A DNA stretch of 5,841 bases from Paenibacillaceae bacterium (lineage in GTDB: Bacteria > Bacillota > Bacilli > Paenibacillales > NBRC-103111), in the NCBI GenBank assembly GCA_020697475.1, contig JAJFMO010000492.1, positions 1 to 5,841 on the forward strand. Reading direction: 5' to 3'. Positions 4,335 to 5,841 of this stretch are shown piece by piece. The position numbers were made by a program, and so were the translations under genes. The notes beneath the pieces are model-generated. The model saw only the letters and a program-made list of their open reading frames with translations. It made no database searches and was not told where the DNA came from. Within the stretch, counting starts at the first letter, position 1, and every line of letters starts with the position of its first letter.

Positions 4335-5841
4335 ATGCCTAAAGAACCGACGCAAGGCGACGCGCTGACAACGAAGCAAGTGCTGGCAAAGATCATCATG
4401 TTGACGTTGAATATGCTGAAATGGTTTTTAATCGTCGGAATCGTCTGCTGCTTCATCGGCGGCGGTGCTGCCGTCGGTTACGTTGCCGCCTTGACCCAAG
4501 ACGATCCTGTTCGCAGTAAGGACTTCATCATGGAGAAAATGGAGGAAAACTCGTTAACCGGGTTTGTCTATTTCAACGACGATACCCCGGTGGGGCAGCT
4601 GCGCACCGAGGAAGACCGCCGCATGGCGACTCTGGACGAGATTCCCCAATTGATGCAAGACGCCGTCATCGCAGTTGAGGACAACGATTTCTACACTCAT
4701 CACGGGGTCGATATTAAGGGAACACTGCGTGCCGTTATGCAGAAGCTGTTGCATGAGCCCGTGCAAACCGGGGGCAGCACAATCACTCAACAATTGGCGA
4801 GACGCGTATTTTTGACGCTCGATCGCGAGGACAGCCGCAAAGCGAAGGAGATCTTTCTCTCGCTGCGGATGGAGCGGCTGCTGTCCAAGGATCAAATTTT
4901 GCTAGCTTACTTGAACAAGGTTCCTTATGGCAACGGTTCGACAGGCTATAACTTGTACGGCATCAAGGCTGCAGCCAAAGGACTGTTTAATATTAACGAT
5001 TTGAATGAGCTGAACGTGGCCGAGGCTGCCTTCCTCGCCGGCTTGCCGCAACAGCCGAGCAATTTTTCCAGCTTTACCAGCAAAGGTGAGTTCGACGAGA
5101 CCGGATTCAACCGGGCGATGACCCGTCAACGGCTCGTCCTGTTGCGGATGCTTGAAGAGAATAAAATCGATCAGAACGAGTACGATGAGGCAATGAGCTT
5201 CGATCTAAAGGGCGCGCTCGCCGAGCCGGGGCAGAAAGCGTACAACGTTTACCCTTATTTAATGATCGAGGCTGAACGGCAAGCAACCGACGTTCTGCTC
5301 ACCCAGCAATTTCCTGATTTAGCCGCCCATCCCGAGAGCAATCCGGACGCCTATAATCAGGCGAAAAATACCGTTCTGACGCAAATGCTTCACGAAGGCT
5401 ATCATATTTATACGACGATCGACAAGAAGATTTACGACTCCATGCAAGAGATCGCGCGCAACGGGAAGAATTTTACCCCGGACGATCCGAAGAAAGGTGT
5501 GGAGCAAATCGGCGCGGTAATGCTCGACAACAGTACGAGCGCCGTGCTCGGGATGATTGAAGGAAGAGATTTCTTCACCGAGCAGTTGAACCACGCTACT
5601 CAGGCTCTGCGCCAGCCCGGTTCTTCGATGAAACCGATCGCTGCATACATACCGGCCATTGAAGCCGGGCAAATACAGCCGGGCGAAATTATCGATGACG
5701 TCCCGATCGTCTTGAAAGACGGGCAGAAAGGCTTTCATATCCCCGAGAATTGGGACGGGGATTTTCATGGACTGATTACCGCCCGCACGGCGCTTAATCA
5801 ATCGTATAATATTCCTGCCATCAAGTTGTTTGTGAACGTGG
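4335..5841 (+). CDS. class A penicillin-binding protein (PBP1A-type), 5' part only
   Basis: The first 502 residues of a bifunctional peptidoglycan synthase are visible; the window ends inside the transpeptidase domain. A short cytoplasmic tail is followed by one membrane anchor at about residues 30-53. The glycosyltransferase (GT51) domain shows the catalytic-glutamate motif EDNDFYTHHG (115-124, E115), GGSTITQQLARR (146-157), KAKEIFLSLRME and ILLAYLNKVPYGNG. The transpeptidase domain shows SSMK (430-433, the SxxK motif with S430 as nucleophile) after PG, and SYN (490-492, the SxN motif). The KTG motif would lie beyond the edge. Such enzymes polymerise lipid II into glycan strands and cross-link them outside the membrane. 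The ATG has GGAGG five bases upstream. It follows rpsD on the same strand but is separated from it by a strong terminator. Which paralogue (ponA-, pbpF- or pbpG-like) cannot be decided, so no symbol is given. Confidence 0.96.
   Translation, partial: MPKEPTQGDALTTKQVLAKIIMLTLNMLKWFLIVGIVCCFIGGGAAVGYVAALTQDDPVRSKDFIMEKMEENSLTGFVYFNDDTPVGQLRTEEDRRMATLDEIPQLMQDAVIAVEDNDFYTHHGVDIKGTLRAVMQKLLHEPVQTGGSTITQQLARRVFLTLDREDSRKAKEIFLSLRMERLLSKDQILLAYLNKVPYGNGSTGYNLYGIKAAAKGLFNINDLNELNVAEAAFLAGLPQQPSNFSSFTSKGEFDETGFNRAMTRQRLVLLRMLEENKIDQNEYDEAMSFDLKGALAEPGQKAYNVYPYLMIEAERQATDVLLTQQFPDLAAHPESNPDAYNQAKNTVLTQMLHEGYHIYTTIDKKIYDSMQEIARNGKNFTPDDPKKGVEQIGAVMLDNSTSAVLGMIEGRDFFTEQLNHATQALRQPGSSMKPIAAYIPAIEAGQIQPGEIIDDVPIVLKDGQKGFHIPENWDGDFHGLITARTALNQSYNIPAIKLFVNV

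Noticed and set aside
5319..5801. 160-codon open frame on the minus strand
   Set aside because: It is antisense to the penicillin-binding protein, including the stretch encoding the SSMK motif, and has no family resemblance.

Overview
The window reads as ordinary chromosomal sequence from a moderate-GC, spore-former-type Firmicute, most likely Paenibacillaceae (Paenibacillus, Cohnella or a relative). The reasons are strong AGGAGG-type ribosome binding sites, TTG starts with good Shine-Dalgarno sequences, a cysteine-free S4 protein of the Bacillus kind, a YlaN-family gene, and rpsD directly followed by a class A penicillin-binding protein. No mobile element, CRISPR array, tRNA or rRNA was seen.

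Layout. Two gene groups diverge from an intergenic region at 3386-3672. On the minus strand, reading away from it, lie a three-GAF GGDEF diguanylate cyclase (3385-1487), a TVP38/TMEM64 (VTT-domain) membrane protein 31 bases downstream (1455-766), a small HPr/Crh-like protein (664-416) with its own likely terminator, and the first 69 codons of ylaN (208 to the window edge). On the plus strand lie rpsD (3673-4272), with a near-consensus promoter and a long structured leader, a strong intrinsic terminator, and the first 502 codons of a bifunctional penicillin-binding protein (4335 to the window edge).

How the genes work together. The cyclase and the membrane protein are probably co-transcribed, because the gap is short and holds only the second gene's ribosome binding site. 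The HPr-like gene and ylaN look like separate small units. rpsD is probably autoregulated: its leader can fold into a three-way junction, and a CCCCTT segment in it is perfectly complementary to the rpsD Shine-Dalgarno sequence. The penicillin-binding protein starts only 19 bases after the rpsD terminator. A possible promoter straddling the end of rpsD would start transcription inside the terminator hairpin and so escape it.

No clearly new multi-gene system is visible. The points most worth following are the rpsD leader, the promoter-in-terminator arrangement, the HPr-like protein that has lost the catalytic histidine but kept the regulatory serine, and a compact nested inverted repeat between the HPr-like gene and ylaN. 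All function calls are from family resemblance read by eye; no search was run.
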